A stretch of 41,597 bases of DNA from Cochliopodium minus (GCA_024220525.1 JAMYWO010000059.1:24058-65654), one strand, 5' to 3'; positions 11,483-22,332 are shown, counted from the first letter of the stretch. Translations and numbers: made by a program. Notes: generated by a model from the sequence alone, not told the origin.

Positions 11483-12351
11483 ATGAAGTTCAAATTGATA
11501 CCAAAATTCTTGAGATATTTTCTATTTGATTTTCTTGATTTTTTATCATTAGAAAGATTGATGAAGACAAATAAGGAGAATAAAGAAATTGTTTTGGAGT
11601 TTCTCTCGCACAAATATAGCTTCTATTTTAAAGATGATTTTCTTGAATCATTGAAAAATGTGGATAATAAAACGATTCCATTGCATCCTGATAATCCAAA
11701 TTTAGATGTAATTGCTATGAAGGGATGGTATGGACTCCATATAAATATTCCAGATGGAAATAATCAAGATTTGAATTTAATTTTTGATGGATTCGAAAAA
11801 GGTATTTCAATCAATATCTCAAATATTAAATCTTAACAAAAATTATTTTTGTTTGAAAGATAAAAGTATAGCAACAAAAAGTAAAAAAAAATTTCCTTCA
11901 CCATAAAATGATCTAAAATAAAAATTTGGAAAAGATTAAAAGAGTCATTTACTTTTAAAATTATTTTTTGGAATTAGCTAAACAAAATTTATTCAACTAA
12001 ATCCATATTTTTGTTTCGAAAGTTGGTAATGCAGAAGACCACTTCTTTGCAATCAACTTGAAGAAAAATAGATTCATTTGCTTTTCTGTCATACTCGAAA
12101 ATGCTTATGGACCTGATTGTGTAACATTTGAAGGATCTCACAATGGAAAAGATTGGATAAACTTGGGGCGTCGAGATTTAGTTTGTTCACAAGATTCCCA
12201 CGAAAAGATTGTGTTATATGACAGAAACGCTTTTAAGTATTTTAGGATTAAAGGGAGGCATCAATTTTGCTTGTCTACTTGGAAAATGTATGGAATATTG
12301 TTGAATCAATCTTTTGATGAAGTTGCTTGGAGTGGAATTGATTATAAGTAA
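11483..12351 (+). CDS. F-box protein with discoidin-like C-terminal domain, copy A
   Basis: Exons 11483-11801, 11860-11880 and 12023-12351 give 222 residues. Residues 5-45 (LIPKFLRYFLFDFLDFLSLE...) fit an F-box, the Skp1-binding helix bundle of SCF ubiquitin ligases. The last 105 residues resemble a galactose-binding/F5-8C fold, with VTFEGSHNGKDWINLG, a YFRIK strand and a conserved final W. This is the substrate-recognition side by analogy with sugar-binding F-box proteins, which is inference. The middle exon is only 21 nt. The start lies 45 nt after the cystinosin stop. It is the first of three tandem copies. The first 190 nt nearly match copies B and C, then exon 1 diverges sharply around residue 65-75. 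Confidence 0.7.
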
Positions 12352-12455
12352 AATTTCTTAGAATAAAAGATAACACTTCTTTAAGTTTTATCAGTTTTTC
12401 ATTGAGTTACTTTTTCAAATCAAAAAAAAAAAAAAAAAAGTAAAAAAATAAAAAA

Positions 12456-13280
12456 ATGAAGTTCAAATTGATACCAAAATTCTTGAGATATTTTCTATTT
12501 GATTTTCTTGATTTTTTATCATTGGAAAGATTGATGAAGACAAATAAGGAGAATAAAGAAATTGTTTTGGAGTTTCTCTCGCACAAATATAGCTTATATT
12601 TTAAAGATGATTTTCTTGAATCATTGAAAAATGTGGATAATAAAACGATTCCATTGCATCCTGAAAATCCAAATTTGGATCTAATTGCTAAAGAAGGATG
12701 GTATGTTCTCAAAAATCAAGGATGTGAACCATCTAAAAAGGATATCAATTTGATCTTTGATGGATTTGAATCAGGTATCAAAATGAAATAGAAAATGAAA
12801 TTTAAAATTTTAATATTTTTTCAACCATTTTCAATTAATAGAAATGAGTGTTGCAACTAAAGGTAAAAAAAAAATTTCCCTCCCAATTCAAATAAATTAC
12901 AATAGAATGATTTTTTTATTCAATTCAATTGATTATTTTTGTTTCGAATAGAAGGTGAACCTGAAGACCACTTCTTTGCGATCAACTTGAAGAAAAAAAG
13001 ATTCATCTGCTTTTCTGTCATACTCGAAAATGCTTATGGACCTGATTATATAACATTTGAAGGATCTCATAATGGAAAAGATTGGATAAACTTGGGTGGT
13101 CGAAATTTTGTTTGTTCACAGAAAAGCCACGAAAAGATTGTGTTTAATGATAGAAAACCTTTCCAGTATTTTAGGGTGAAAAGTCAAAATCAATTTTGCT
13201 TGTCTACTTGGAAAATGTATGGAACATTATTGAATCAATCTTTTGATGAAGTTGCTTGGAGTGGAATTGATTATAAGTAA
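12456..13280 (+). CDS. F-box protein with discoidin-like C-terminal domain, copy B
   Basis: Exons 12456-12774, 12842-12862 and 12952-13280 have the same lengths as copy A (319, 21 and 329 nt) and give 222 residues. The F-box is at residues 5-45 and the discoidin-like region fills the last exon (ITFEGSHNGKDWINLG, YFRVK, WKMYG, SGIDYK). Exon 1 differs from copy C at only three of 319 bases. The second intron and the start of exon 3 (EGEPEDHFF) differ from A and C, which share IGxAEDHFF and near-identical intron sequence. So copy B supplied or received the 5' half of C but not its 3' half. Likely function: substrate adaptor of an SCF ligase; substrate unknown. Confidence 0.7.
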
Positions 13281-13412
13281 AATCATAGAAAAGATAACAC
13301 TTTCTTTGAGTTTTATCAGTTTTTCTATATTTTACAAAATCACCCCTATCTTCGTTAAGAGTTTCTTTTTCATAATATTTAATTATATAATTAAAATAAA
13401 AAAAATAAAAAA

Positions 13413-14293
13413 ATGACGTTCAAATTGATACCGAAATTCTTGAGATATTTTCTTTTTGATTTTCTTGATTTTTTATCATTGGAAAGATTGATGAAGACAA
13501 ATAAGGAGAATAAAGAAATTGTTTTGGAGTTTCTCTCGCACAAATATAGCTTATATTTTAAAGATGATTTTCTTGAATCATTGAAAAATGTGGATAATAA
13601 AACGATTCCATTGCATCCTGAAAATCCAAATTTGGATCTAATTGCTAAAGAAGGATGGTATGTTCTCAAAAATCAAGGATGTGAACCATCTAAAAAGGAT
13701 ATCAATTTGATCTTTGATGGATTTGAATCAGGTATCAAAATGAAATTAGAAAATGAAATTTTAATTTATAAAATTTTTTTTTTCAACCATTTTCAATTGA
13801 TAGAAATGAGTGTTGCAACAACCAGTAAACTATTTTCTTCAAAAAAAGTTTAATTTAAAATTCATAACCTTAAACTTTGGGAAATCTTAAAATTATTTTT
13901 TGGAATTGGCTAAACAAAATTTATTCAACTAAATCCATATTTTTATTTCGAAAAGTTGGTAGTGCAGAAGACCACTTCTTTGCAATCAACTTGAAGAAAA
14001 AAAGATTCATTTGCTTTTCTGTCATACTCGAAAACGCATATGGACCTGATTGTGTAACATTTGAAGGATCTCATAATGGAAAAGATTGGATTAATTTGGG
14101 GGGTCGAAATTTAGTTTGTTCACAAGATTCCCACCATAATTTTGTGTTGTTTGATAGAAACCCTTTTCAATATTTTAGGGTTAAAGGTCAAGATCAGTTT
14201 TGCTTGTCTACTTGGAAAATGTATGGATTTTTGTTGAATCAATCATTTGATGAAGTTGCTTGGAGTGGAATTGATTTTAATTTACCCATTTGA
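13413..14293 (+). CDS. F-box protein with discoidin-like C-terminal domain, copy C (mosaic)
   Basis: Exons 13413-13731, 13804-13824 and 13956-14293 give 225 residues. The F-box half is almost identical to copy B, including much of the first intron. The 3' half of intron 2 (about 13890-13955) and the first codons of exon 3 match copy A. The C-terminus differs from both, ending FNLPI rather than YK. Variable sites cluster in the loop after SQ(D/K)SH, which is where a ligand-binding loop of a discoidin fold would lie; that is inference. All splice sites are canonical, so the gene looks intact. Confidence 0.7.
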
Positions 14294-14451
14294 TAAAGAA
14301 GAAAAAAAAAATTCAAACTGCAAAAACAAATGTTTCTTCTCATTTTAATAAATCTTTTTTCAATTATATTTTATTTATTTTATTTTTGTTTTTTCATAAA
14401 AATAAAATTGAAAGAGAATTCATTAAATCTCATCTTTGACAAATTTATAAA

Positions 14452-16064
14452 ATGCATCCACTTGATTCTCATTTTTTAACTGTACTATCCAAAATTGTTG
14501 GGGTATAAATCAAATTTTAACATTATTTTGAGTATTTTCAAATTTAAATATCAAATATAATCAATTTCAGTGGGGATATTTCGTTGCATGGAGTGTCAGT
14601 TTTTATCCACAGGTAAAAATGCAGTATATTTTTGAATATTTTTATTTTTCTCTGAAAATGAAAAGATTGTTGAAAATTATATGAGGAAACATGTCAAAGG
14701 ATTATCATTCGATTATGTATTATACAATTTCACTGGATTCCTATGCTATTCAATCTATAATTGCTTCTTATATTGGATCCCTGTCTTCCAACAAGTAAAA
14801 AAAAGAAAAAATTAATCAAATAAATTCATCTCAATTTTATAAAATTTGATTAAAAGGAATATATAAAGGCACATGGACCTCCAATACCTGTAAGAATAAA
14901 TTTATATTTAATAATGTGCATTTATCTGAAAAAATTGAAATGATTTTGAAATAATAAGGTACATCTGAACGATTGTGTTTTTGCATTACATGCATTGTTC
15001 TTCACATTGATAACAATTGCACAGATATTTATTTATCCGGTAAAAAAAATTTAATTTAATTTAAATTTTAAAATTAAAATTAATTAAACGAATAATCATG
15101 TTAATACAATTTTTATGAAAAAGCATGGAGACAATAAACTTTCTATTGTTTCTATTATTTTGTCAATCGCAGGATGGATTTCTATCATTGTAATTACTAT
15201 CGTTTGTGCAAAACATAAACTTACTTGGTTGTTCTATATCGAATATTTATCCTACGTTAAACTTGCAATCACTCTAATTAAATATATTCCTCAAGTAAAC
15301 TTTTTTTAAAAGTAAAATTTTAAAGTAAAATTTTATATTATTACAATTAATTTTATTTTTTAAAAAAAAAGGTTTATTTGAATTACAGAAGGTTAATTCT
15401 AATTAATTATTTTTATTTTTATTTTATATTTAATTTTTTAAAAAAATTTTTGAACAGAAAAAGTACAGTTGGTTGGTCTATTGGTAAATATTACTCACTT
15501 TCTTGTTTCTTTAAACTAATTAATTGCTTTTCTATTATTTTTTTAATCATTAGGAAATACTTTGTTAGATTTTACTGGAGGTATTTTAAGTTTCTTCCAA
15601 ATGTTCATTGGTATAAAATTTTGATTTAAACAAACTTTATTTTATTTTTTCAAATGAAAAGATTCTATTAATGCTGGAAATTGGAGAGAATTCTATGGAG
15701 ACCCTGGTAAAAACTTTATTTGAGAAATGTTATTAATTTTAATCTTTTTGAAAAATAAATAATATTATTAGCAAAACTTGGACTCGCTTTATTGTCAATC
15801 TTTTTTGATGTTGTAATTGGTATTCAACATTATATTTGCTACAGGTAATTCAATTTTTATTTTTATCATTTTTTTCTGGTTTTTTATTTCAAATATTTTC
15901 TAAAAATTATTCAGATTTTGATTTTTATTTTATAATTTATTTGTTCAAAAATATTTAACAGGGAAGCAAGAGTTTTGGATCCACTGTTCAAGTCTCAAGA
16001 AAAAGGATACACTCCAATAAACAGTATGGACGATTACAATAAATCTATGACGAAAATAAATTAA
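14452..16064 (+). CDS. Cystinosin-like PQ-loop lysosomal transporter, copy 2
   Basis: Twelve exons: 14452-14502, 14571-14612, 14666-14794, 14857-14889, 14959-15039, 15124-15294, 15372-15391, 15458-15483, 15554-15610, 15662-15715, about 15772-15844 and about 15961-16064. The protein starts MHPLDSHF, has SVSFYPQIVENYMRK (first PQ loop), LSFDYVLYNFTGFLCYS, then IPQVYLNYRRKSTVGWSIG (second PQ loop) and LLDFTGGILSFFQMF. It is clearly paralogous to copy 1 along its length but has 12 exons against 8, with extra introns inside the second PQ loop. The C-terminal tail after the last helix is short and polar. Expected role: H+-coupled export of cystine or a related compound from lysosomes. Confidence 0.85.
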
Positions 16065-16147
16065 AATAACAGTTTGTTTTTTTCTTTCAACCAACAAACT
16101 ATTCTTTTTAATTCTTTTTTTTTATTTTTTCAAAAAATATTTTTTTG

Positions 16148-16972
16148 TTATATGACAGTATCGTTTTCAAGAAATAACTCCAAGTATTTAGCAACATTGG
16201 GAGGGAAATGAGTCTTCAAATCTTCTTCAGATTTGTTAAAACTGGATAACTTTTCGAAACAAGATTCCTTTTAAAAAAATTAAATTTAATTGTTGTTTTT
16301 TTTAAATTTAAATTTAACCAAATTTTCTAGATATTTTTCCCCTATTTCTGGAAAACAAGATTTAAGGTATTCTCTTTTTGTATCTTTTGAAGACAAGTAC
16401 TTGTTGATCATTTCTTCGTTTATTTTTTGGTTCTCTTCCATCCTTTCTTTTGAATAAAGCTCTACATGCTCCATAATTTTCTCCGAATGGTTGTCGTATA
16501 TCAATAACACTTCTCCTTTCTCCTTTTCTATACAAATCAATTGTAATCTTTGTAATATTTCAGCGCAAGGATTCAAAAGAATAGCAACAGGATCTTCGTA
16601 AAAAAAAAATTTACAATTTCAAAATTTTTCAAAGAATAAAATAAATTATTTTTCATTTTGATAAATACATTGTGAGAATTCCATCATACATTTGAATCTT
16701 TTTTCTATCTCTTCAATTTGTATAAACAAAGGGATGTTTTTTTGCTTTTCTACCAACTGGAAACAAATTCCATTGTATGTTGGAAAAAGAAAATCTGCCT
16801 TGATGTTATCTGATACCTTTTTTCTGGTGATGTTCGACAATCTGTGGATAATTGGATGTGAAATACATTTTGGATTCACCAACATCAATGGAACATTTCC
16901 TTTCTTCAAATTTATTTTTGTATTTCTTACCACATATTTCCTGAAATTATTCTCTTCAAAAAAAGGATTCAT
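16148..16972 (-). CDS. Unrecognised 232-residue protein
   Basis: Exons 16972-16669, 16593-16319 and 16267-16148 join in frame and end at TAA. I chose the ATG at 16972 because it follows an A-rich leader; the open frame upstream encodes an unlikely hydrophobic leader. The N-terminal half is basic with beta-type segments (NTKINLKKGNVPLMLVNP). The C-terminal half is helical and acidic. It contains two similar blocks, YLKSCFPEIGEKYLE and LKTHFPPNVAKYLELF, which may be an internal repeat of a small helical motif. No signal peptide or membrane helix is seen. It is transcribed divergently from the Hsp70 gene. I do not recognise a family. Confidence 0.6.
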
Positions 16973-17337
16973 TTTTTTATTTATTGATTTGATTTGGCGG
17001 CATAGAATGATAAAAACATTTCCATAATTTAACCATTTCACAATGTGAAAAAAACATGAAAAATAAAAGATTGTTCCTTTCACCAAAAAAATCAAAAGGG
17101 ATATTGGAAAGGTATAAACTCAATTTCATAAAATAATCAAATTTTTAGAGAAAAAAAAAAGTAGATCTCACTTAGATTTCGATTTTATTTTTGTTTTCCT
17201 GAAAATTTATATTCAAATTTCATCTTCTCACAAAGATAAATAAAAAATTAAAAAAGAAAAAAAATAAAGAATTAAATAAATTAAATAAAAAAAAAAAACT
17301 AATTTTCACTTTAACAACGAAGAAGAAAAAACTAAAA
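16973..17337. promoter_or_regulatory. Divergent promoter region between unknown gene and Hsp70
   Basis: 365 nt separate the two start codons. The stretch just before the Hsp70 ATG is an A-rich leader. It has no ORF worth calling apart from the upstream extension of the minus-strand gene. Confidence 0.5.
17196..17203 (+). promoter_or_regulatory. Candidate heat-shock element
   Basis: TTCCTGAA at 17196-17203 is a two-unit TTCnnGAA element, 135 nt before the Hsp70 start. A third unit (aaTTtat) is degenerate. In such AT-rich DNA an 8-base match is weak evidence. Confidence 0.3.
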
Positions 17338-19272
17338 ATGTCAAACAAAACAATAGCGATAGGAATAGATCTAGGAACTACTTACTCTTGTGTAGGAGTA
17401 TGGCAAAATGATAGAATAGAAATCATTGCAAATGATCAAGGAAACAGAACTACCCCATCTTATGTTGCGTTCACAGATCAAGAAAGATTGATTGGAGATT
17501 CTGCAAAAGGACAAGCATCTTTGAATCCACATAACACCGTATTTGATGCAAAGAGATTGATCGGGAGGGAATTTAATGATCAAACTGTCCAAGAAGATAT
17601 GAAACATTGGCCATTCAAAGTGATCAACGATGGAGGAAAACCAAAGATTCAGGTTGAATTCAAAGGAGAAACAAAAACATTCTTGCCTGAAGAGATCTCT
17701 GCGATGGTGTTGACCAAAATGAAGGATGTTGCAGAGACATATCTTGGCCATGAAGTAACTGAAGCAGTGATCACTGTTCCTGCATATTTCAACGATCAAC
17801 AAAGACAAGCAACAAAAGATGCAGGGACCATTGCTGGATTGATCGTGAAAAGAATCATTAGTGAACCCACTGCTGCGGCCATTGCTTATGGTCTTGGAGA
17901 TGAATCGTTGAAAGAGGATGAGAAGAAGGTGTTGATCTTTGATTTGGGTGGAGGTACTTTTGATGTCTCCCTCTTGGCAATTGAAGATGGAATGTTTGAA
18001 GTAAAGGCAACTGCTGGAGATACCCACTTGGGAGGAGAAGATTTTGATAACAGGTTGGTTGATCATTTTGTACAAGAGTTCAAAAGAAAACACAAGGGAG
18101 ATTTGACAAGCAATCCCCGCGCAATCAGAAGATTGAGAACTGCTTGTGAAAGAGCAAAAAGAACTCTTTCTAGTCAAACTCAAGCTTGCATCGAAGTGGA
18201 TGCTCTCTTTGAAGGTATTGATTTCTACACCAGCATCAACAGAGCAAGATTTGAAGAACTTTGTGCAGATCTCTTCCGTTCCACTTTGGCTCCTGTAGAA
18301 AAAGTGTTGAGAGATTCCAACATTGACAAGAAACAAATAGATGAAGTGGTATTGGTGGGAGGATCCACTCGTATTCCCAAAGTTCAAGCTCTCTTGTCCA
18401 ACTTTTTCAATGGAAAGAAACTGAACAACTCTATCAACCCTGATGAGGCAGTTGCTTATGGAGCAGCAGTTCAAGGAGCAGTACTTTCTGGTGTTAAAAA
18501 AGGAGAGTTAGGAAACATGGTCATTTTGGACGTTGCTCCTCTTTCTCTTGGCATAGAAACTTCTGGACAAGTCATGACTGTTTTGATTCCAAGGAACACC
18601 AAGATTCCAGTAGAAAAAGAAGAGACTTTCACCACTTATACTGACAACCAAACTCGTGTTTTGATTCAAGTTTTCGAAGGAGAACGTACTTTGACCAAGG
18701 ACAACAACTTGCTCGGAAAGTTTGAGTTGGGAGACATACCTCCTGCTCGTCGTGGTGAACCAAAGATCAAAGTCAAGTATGCCATTGATGAAAATGGCAT
18801 TTTGAATGTCACTGCTACTGAGGAGTCTACTGGAAAGAAAAACAGTATCACTATTACCAACCCTGGAAGACTTTCAGTAGAGGAAATAAAGAGAATGGTC
18901 AATGATGCTCAAACTCATCAAAAAGATGATAAACTTGTCAAAGAAAAGATCGAAGCTAGAAACAACTTGGATTCTTACACTTACCAAATCAAAAGATCCA
19001 TCAGCGATGAAAAGATCAAAGATAAGATCAACGAAGAAGACAGAAAGACCATCGAAAATGCAGTTCAAGAGACCATTTCTTGGATGGAAAAGAATCAGAC
19101 TGCAGAGATTGATGAGATCGAACATCAAAGAAAGGATCTTGAATCAAAAGTTGGTCCTCTCATGGCTAAACTCTACCAAGGTGGTCAAAGTGGTATTCCA
19201 AGTGATGATACTGGTTTCACTGGTGGCAACTTTGCTCAAAATGATCAACCTGTCATTGAAGATGTTGACTAA
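17338..19272 (+). CDS. HSP70: Cytosolic Hsp70 chaperone, intronless
   Basis: One uninterrupted frame of 644 residues, the usual cytosolic length. The three Hsp70 signatures are present: IDLGTTYS (residues 9-16), the phosphate-loop motif [14 protein letters not shown] (about 200-213) and [14 protein letters not shown] (about 338-351). The nucleotide-binding domain covers roughly 1-385, the linker reads [14 protein letters not shown], and the substrate-binding domain and lid follow. The protein has no signal peptide and no HDEL-type tail, so it acts in the cytosol or nucleus. The C-terminus reads IEDVD, where EEVD is standard for binding TPR co-chaperones such as Hop and CHIP; the change is a conservative Glu to Asp. 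It has no introns while most neighbours have several, as is common for heat-inducible genes. Confidence 0.97.
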   Translation: MSNKTIAIGIDLGTTYSCVGVWQNDRIEIIANDQGNRTTPSYVAFTDQERLIGDSAKGQASLNPHNTVFDAKRLIGREFNDQTVQEDMKHWPFKVINDGGKPKIQVEFKGETKTFLPEEISAMVLTKMKDVAETYLGHEVTEAVITVPAYFNDQQRQATKDAGTIAGLIVKRIISEPTAAAIAYGLGDESLKEDEKKVLIFDLGGGTFDVSLLAIEDGMFEVKATAGDTHLGGEDFDNRLVDHFVQEFKRKHKGDLTSNPRAIRRLRTACERAKRTLSSQTQACIEVDALFEGIDFYTSINRARFEELCADLFRSTLAPVEKVLRDSNIDKKQIDEVVLVGGSTRIPKVQALLSNFFNGKKLNNSINPDEAVAYGAAVQGAVLSGVKKGELGNMVILDVAPLSLGIETSGQVMTVLIPRNTKIPVEKEETFTTYTDNQTRVLIQVFEGERTLTKDNNLLGKFELGDIPPARRGEPKIKVKYAIDENGILNVTATEESTGKKNSITITNPGRLSVEEIKRMVNDAQTHQKDDKLVKEKIEARNNLDSYTYQIKRSISDEKIKDKINEEDRKTIENAVQETISWMEKNQTAEIDEIEHQRKDLESKVGPLMAKLYQGGQSGIPSDDTGFTGGNFAQNDQPVIEDVD

Positions 19273-19719
19273 TCTAATTTTACTTTACATTTTTGAAAGA
19301 AAATTTTTCAATTTCATCTTTTTTAAAACTTAAATATGCTTCTTTTTTTGAAGTATAAATGTTTTTTATTAGGTATATATTAAAATTTTTTCTATCTTTA
19401 ACATATTTTATATCATTTTTTTGAATTCATTTGTTTTACCAAATTGATTCAAAATCCGAAGGGATCTAAGACAAGAAATTTAAATAAAAGTTAAAATTTT
19501 AAATTTACCCTTCATCAACTTAAATTCTCTTCTTATTAAATGATTGCCATCATCTATCAATCAGTGATTGCTTTTTCAGCAGATTTTTTTGATTTCCTAT
19601 CTACTTATAATTCTCATCAAAAAAAAAAATCAAAACAAAAAAAAAAAGATTTTATAAAAAATTAAATAAAAAAAAAAAGTAAAAGACCTTCTTTTTAAAA
19701 ATCAAAAATTATCAAAACA
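19273..19719. other. Intergenic, no gene seen
   Basis: 447 nt between the Hsp70 stop and the next start. It has runs of T after the stop, which suit a polyadenylation region, and an A-rich stretch before 19720. Nothing else can be supported. Confidence 0.55.
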
Positions 19720-19935
19720 ATGAGCTCTAACTCACAATGCCCACACAAGAATCCTACTTGCAAACATAAACAATATGCTATATATGGAGCTATCACTGCA
19801 GGAGTTTTGTTGGTAGTATCTGCAGGATATTACTTCAGAAAAAACCTTCCATTCATCAACAGAAACAATAACCAACAAAATAACGAAAATAATAATCAAC
19901 AAAATGTAGTCAACAATAATGAACAAAAGAATTAA
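19720..19935 (+). CDS. Small single-pass membrane protein, 71 residues
   Basis: The ATG lies in A-rich context and the frame is single-exon. A short Cys/His-rich head (CPHKNPTCKHK) is followed by one helix of about 20 hydrophobic residues (AIYGAITAGVLLVVSAGYYF), then RK and an Asn/Gln-rich tail. The order head, helix, basic residues suggests a type III or tail-proximal anchor with the Asn-rich part in the cytosol. No family is recognised. Coding status rests on the clear domain-like layout and the start context. Confidence 0.55.
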   Translation: MSSNSQCPHKNPTCKHKQYAIYGAITAGVLLVVSAGYYFRKNLPFINRNNNQQNNENNNQQNVVNNNEQKN

Positions 19936-20482
19936 ATCATAAAAGTCTTAATAATCCTATTTAAATCCATTTTGAAAAGAATGTTCAATAAAATCAAACT
20001 AAAAAAATAAATAATCACTTTTTCTTTTATTGTTCTCAAAAATTATAAAAATAAAATTAAAAAAATTGAGAATAAACAAAGATTTAAGTGTTTTACTTAT
20101 CATAACATCTAAAAATGAAGAAGAATGTAGTTCAAGGAAAAAAAGGTACATATTTTTTTATTGTTATAGACTTTTTTTATTGTATTGGGGGATGTCTTAT
20201 GATTCCAAAATTCAATCATCAATACTCCCATACGTTCATAAATCGATGAAGATTTCAATCCACAAAACATAAATTAATCCTCCTCCTTTATAAGAAAATT
20301 ATTAAGAAAAGATCGAGAATGAATCAACAAAAAAGATTGAAAATAACCTTTTATCAACTAAACCCTATCCAATATACCTCAAAAAAATTTAAAAAAAAAT
20401 TAAAAACCCTTATCTTTATCAAAAAAAAATTTATTTTTTAAAAACTTTTAATATTTAAAAAGGGGAGAGCAGAAAAGGAAAA
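19936..20482. other. Intergenic with one doubtful short ORF
   Basis: 547 nt between two plus-strand genes. The only ORF that reads like protein is at 20115-20249 (44 residues, listed separately). The rest is AT-rich spacer. Confidence 0.5.
20115..20249 (+). CDS. Doubtful 44-residue ORF with a hydrophobic centre
   Basis: ATG in A-rich context (MKKNVVQGKKG), a hydrophobic centre (TYFFIVIDFFYCIGGCL) and a short polar tail to TGA. It could be a tiny membrane peptide or chance. A GT...AG span inside it is only 24 nt, shorter than any intron seen here, so I read it as unspliced. Confidence 0.2.
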   Translation: MKKNVVQGKKGTYFFIVIDFFYCIGGCLMIPKFNHQYSHTFINR

Positions 20483-21195
20483 ATGCCAAAGTATATAAAT
20501 TCATATAAATTCAAACATAATCCCAACAGTAAAAAAACGAAAATGATATTGAAGCTTCCCAATGAAGGACTATGTAAAAAATGTCACGATATTATTGAGT
20601 GGAAAAAACAGTATAGAAAATATAAACCTTTAACTGTGCCCGGAAGATGGTAACAAATTATTTTAATTTTTAATCTAAAATTTCCATTTTAAATTATTTA
20701 TTTTAAATTTTTTATTTTTATATTTTTTATTTTAAATTTTTAATCTTTATATTTTTAATTATTTTGATTTTAAAATTTTTATTTTGATTTTAAAATTTTT
20801 ATTAATTTTAAAATTTTTGTAATAGTACTGGCTGCCAAGAAAAAAAAATTACAAGAGCTTACCATCTACTCTGCGACGAGTGCGCCACCAACCTCAAAGT
20901 ATGCGCCAAATGCAAACTTCCTCACGAAATCGTCAAGGTATATAACCAAGACAAACTTGAAGAGAAAGAACTCGAATTGATGCATCAAAACTTGGATGAA
21001 AATTTTAAATTAAGAGAAAAAAGAACGATTTTAAGAAGGATTGAAAAGGGGGAGCTTACTACTCAGGAGGTTATCGCTTTGGAGCCTCAAAATCCTAAGG
21101 AGGATTTCGATTTGGACGATTTTGGTGATGGGGATGGGGATTTTGATGAGGATGAAAATGATTTCGAAGATGAAATTGGAGATGATGATAAATAA
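20483..21195 (+). CDS. C9orf85 / DUF2039-family zinc-binding protein
   Basis: Exons 20483-20649 and 20826-21195 give 178 residues. The protein follows the human C9orf85 pattern: a basic N-terminus with KHNPNSKK, then LCKKCHDIIEWKKQYRKYKPL, CTGCQEKKITRAYHLLC and CATNLKVCAKC. The four CxxC pairs should bind zinc. The intron splits the codon for the first Cys of the second pair, and the joined frame restores it. Compared with the human protein there is an added C-terminal helix and a very acidic Asp/Glu-rich tail. The family is conserved in eukaryotes but has no firmly assigned biochemical role that I know of. Confidence 0.85.
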
Positions 21196-21289
21196 TAAAA
21201 AATATTTAAAAAAAAATAAAAAGTTTTTTGTTTTTAAATTTAATTTATTCATTTTAAATTTTTTAATTTTTTTTAATTTTTTATTTTTT

Positions 21290-22332
21290 TTATTTAGAAA
21301 GTATTAATATGGATAATATTGAGAAGAGAAAAAAGAAAGAAAGATAATAACCAAATACAGGCATTTCATAAGATTCAAGAGGTGCAAAGAATCTTTTTTC
21401 TTCAAAAAAAATTTTGAAAATCCCAATACCAATTTGAAGCATGAAACTTTAAAGAAATAAAAATTATTAAAATCAAAAAATTGAATTAAAATAAAACAAA
21501 TTCACCTTAAAGATAGGGAGAATAATAATTTGACAAAAAATTCTTCTAAGGAGGTGTTAAAAAAGAAAATTCTAAACAAGAAAATAGTGACAGTAGCTAC
21601 CGTTATAACCTTCCCAATGAAAAACGTTGATATCCAATCTATTTCGGTGATAAAAGAAATTGCTAACAAAATGATGAAAAGAAAAGTGTTTAGATGCATG
21701 TCAGTCAAATTCCAGCCCACTAAAGCAACAGAAAACTTTACAATACTCCCAAAGAAAAAATTGTCAAAAGATATATTTGTAAAGCTTATTCCGAATGAAA
21801 GAATAACCTTGACTCTATAAAATGATCCTTCATTTAAAATTAAAAAATAAATTTTTTTTTTTCGAAAAAAAGATGTTACCACAATGAAAGGAAACAAAAA
21901 GAAATAAAAAGAAATAAACTAAAGACAAAGTTATCTCGCTTTTTATTTTCGTATTTATTGAAATAGAAATAAAAGCTCCGCTCAATAATTGACCAATCAA
22001 AATTGTATAGGTCATTGCATTATCCACATCCCTTAAAATAGAATTGAATTAAATTGAAGGCCTCCTTATATTAATTCAATATGAAATATTTACGTTGTCC
22101 TATATTTTTGTTTGTGTTGAAATAGATTCGTTATGAAAGAAAGCAAGCTGAAAAATATTGAAATCGCGCAGTACATTGATTTATCTCCCTTTATAGCAAA
22201 TAATGTCAAATATAGAAGAGATTGTATGAGATAATATGTGAGTAGGATATATACAGTGAATGTTCTGTCAAATCTAATGAATCTTAAAACAGATTCTTCA
22301 GGCCTCAATATATAAATCATTTTCAACAACAT
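21290..22332 (-). CDS. Multipass membrane protein, about 289 residues, family unclear
   Basis: Exons 22332-22094, 22031-21880, 21827-21506 and 21446-21290 join in frame to a TAA. About seven or eight hydrophobic segments are spaced along the protein, with short charged loops (RFIRFDRTF, HKQKYRTTD, EEKRFFAPLESYEMP). The spacing and the segment RTFTVYILLTYYLIQSLLYL faintly resemble XK-related scramblase-type proteins, but I would not assign it on this. The first exon starts at the first in-frame ATG; the frame stays open about 65 codons further up without another ATG, so an upstream exon is possible. The minimal F-box ORF lies just upstream on the same strand. Confidence 0.55.

Noticed and set aside
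12407-13669. Minus-strand frames (about 92-101 codons) repeated opposite the F-box genes
   Set aside because: They are identical only because the plus-strand exons are recent duplicates. Nothing suggests that the antisense is translated.
16646-17095. Longer N-terminus for the 16148-16972 gene, starting near 17095
   Set aside because: The extra residues are a hydrophobic translation of AT-rich leader, and the downstream ATG has the A-rich context used by neighbouring genes.
17371-18474. Long minus-strand open frame opposite Hsp70 (367 codons)
   Set aside because: It mirrors the codon pattern of the Hsp70 gene and encodes Cys/Ser-rich sequence without domain signals. Antisense frames of this kind are common opposite conserved Hsp70 genes.
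20146-20169. A 24-nt GT...AG intron in the doubtful ORF at 20115
   Set aside because: The shortest supported introns here are about 47 nt, and both readings are open because 24 is a multiple of three.
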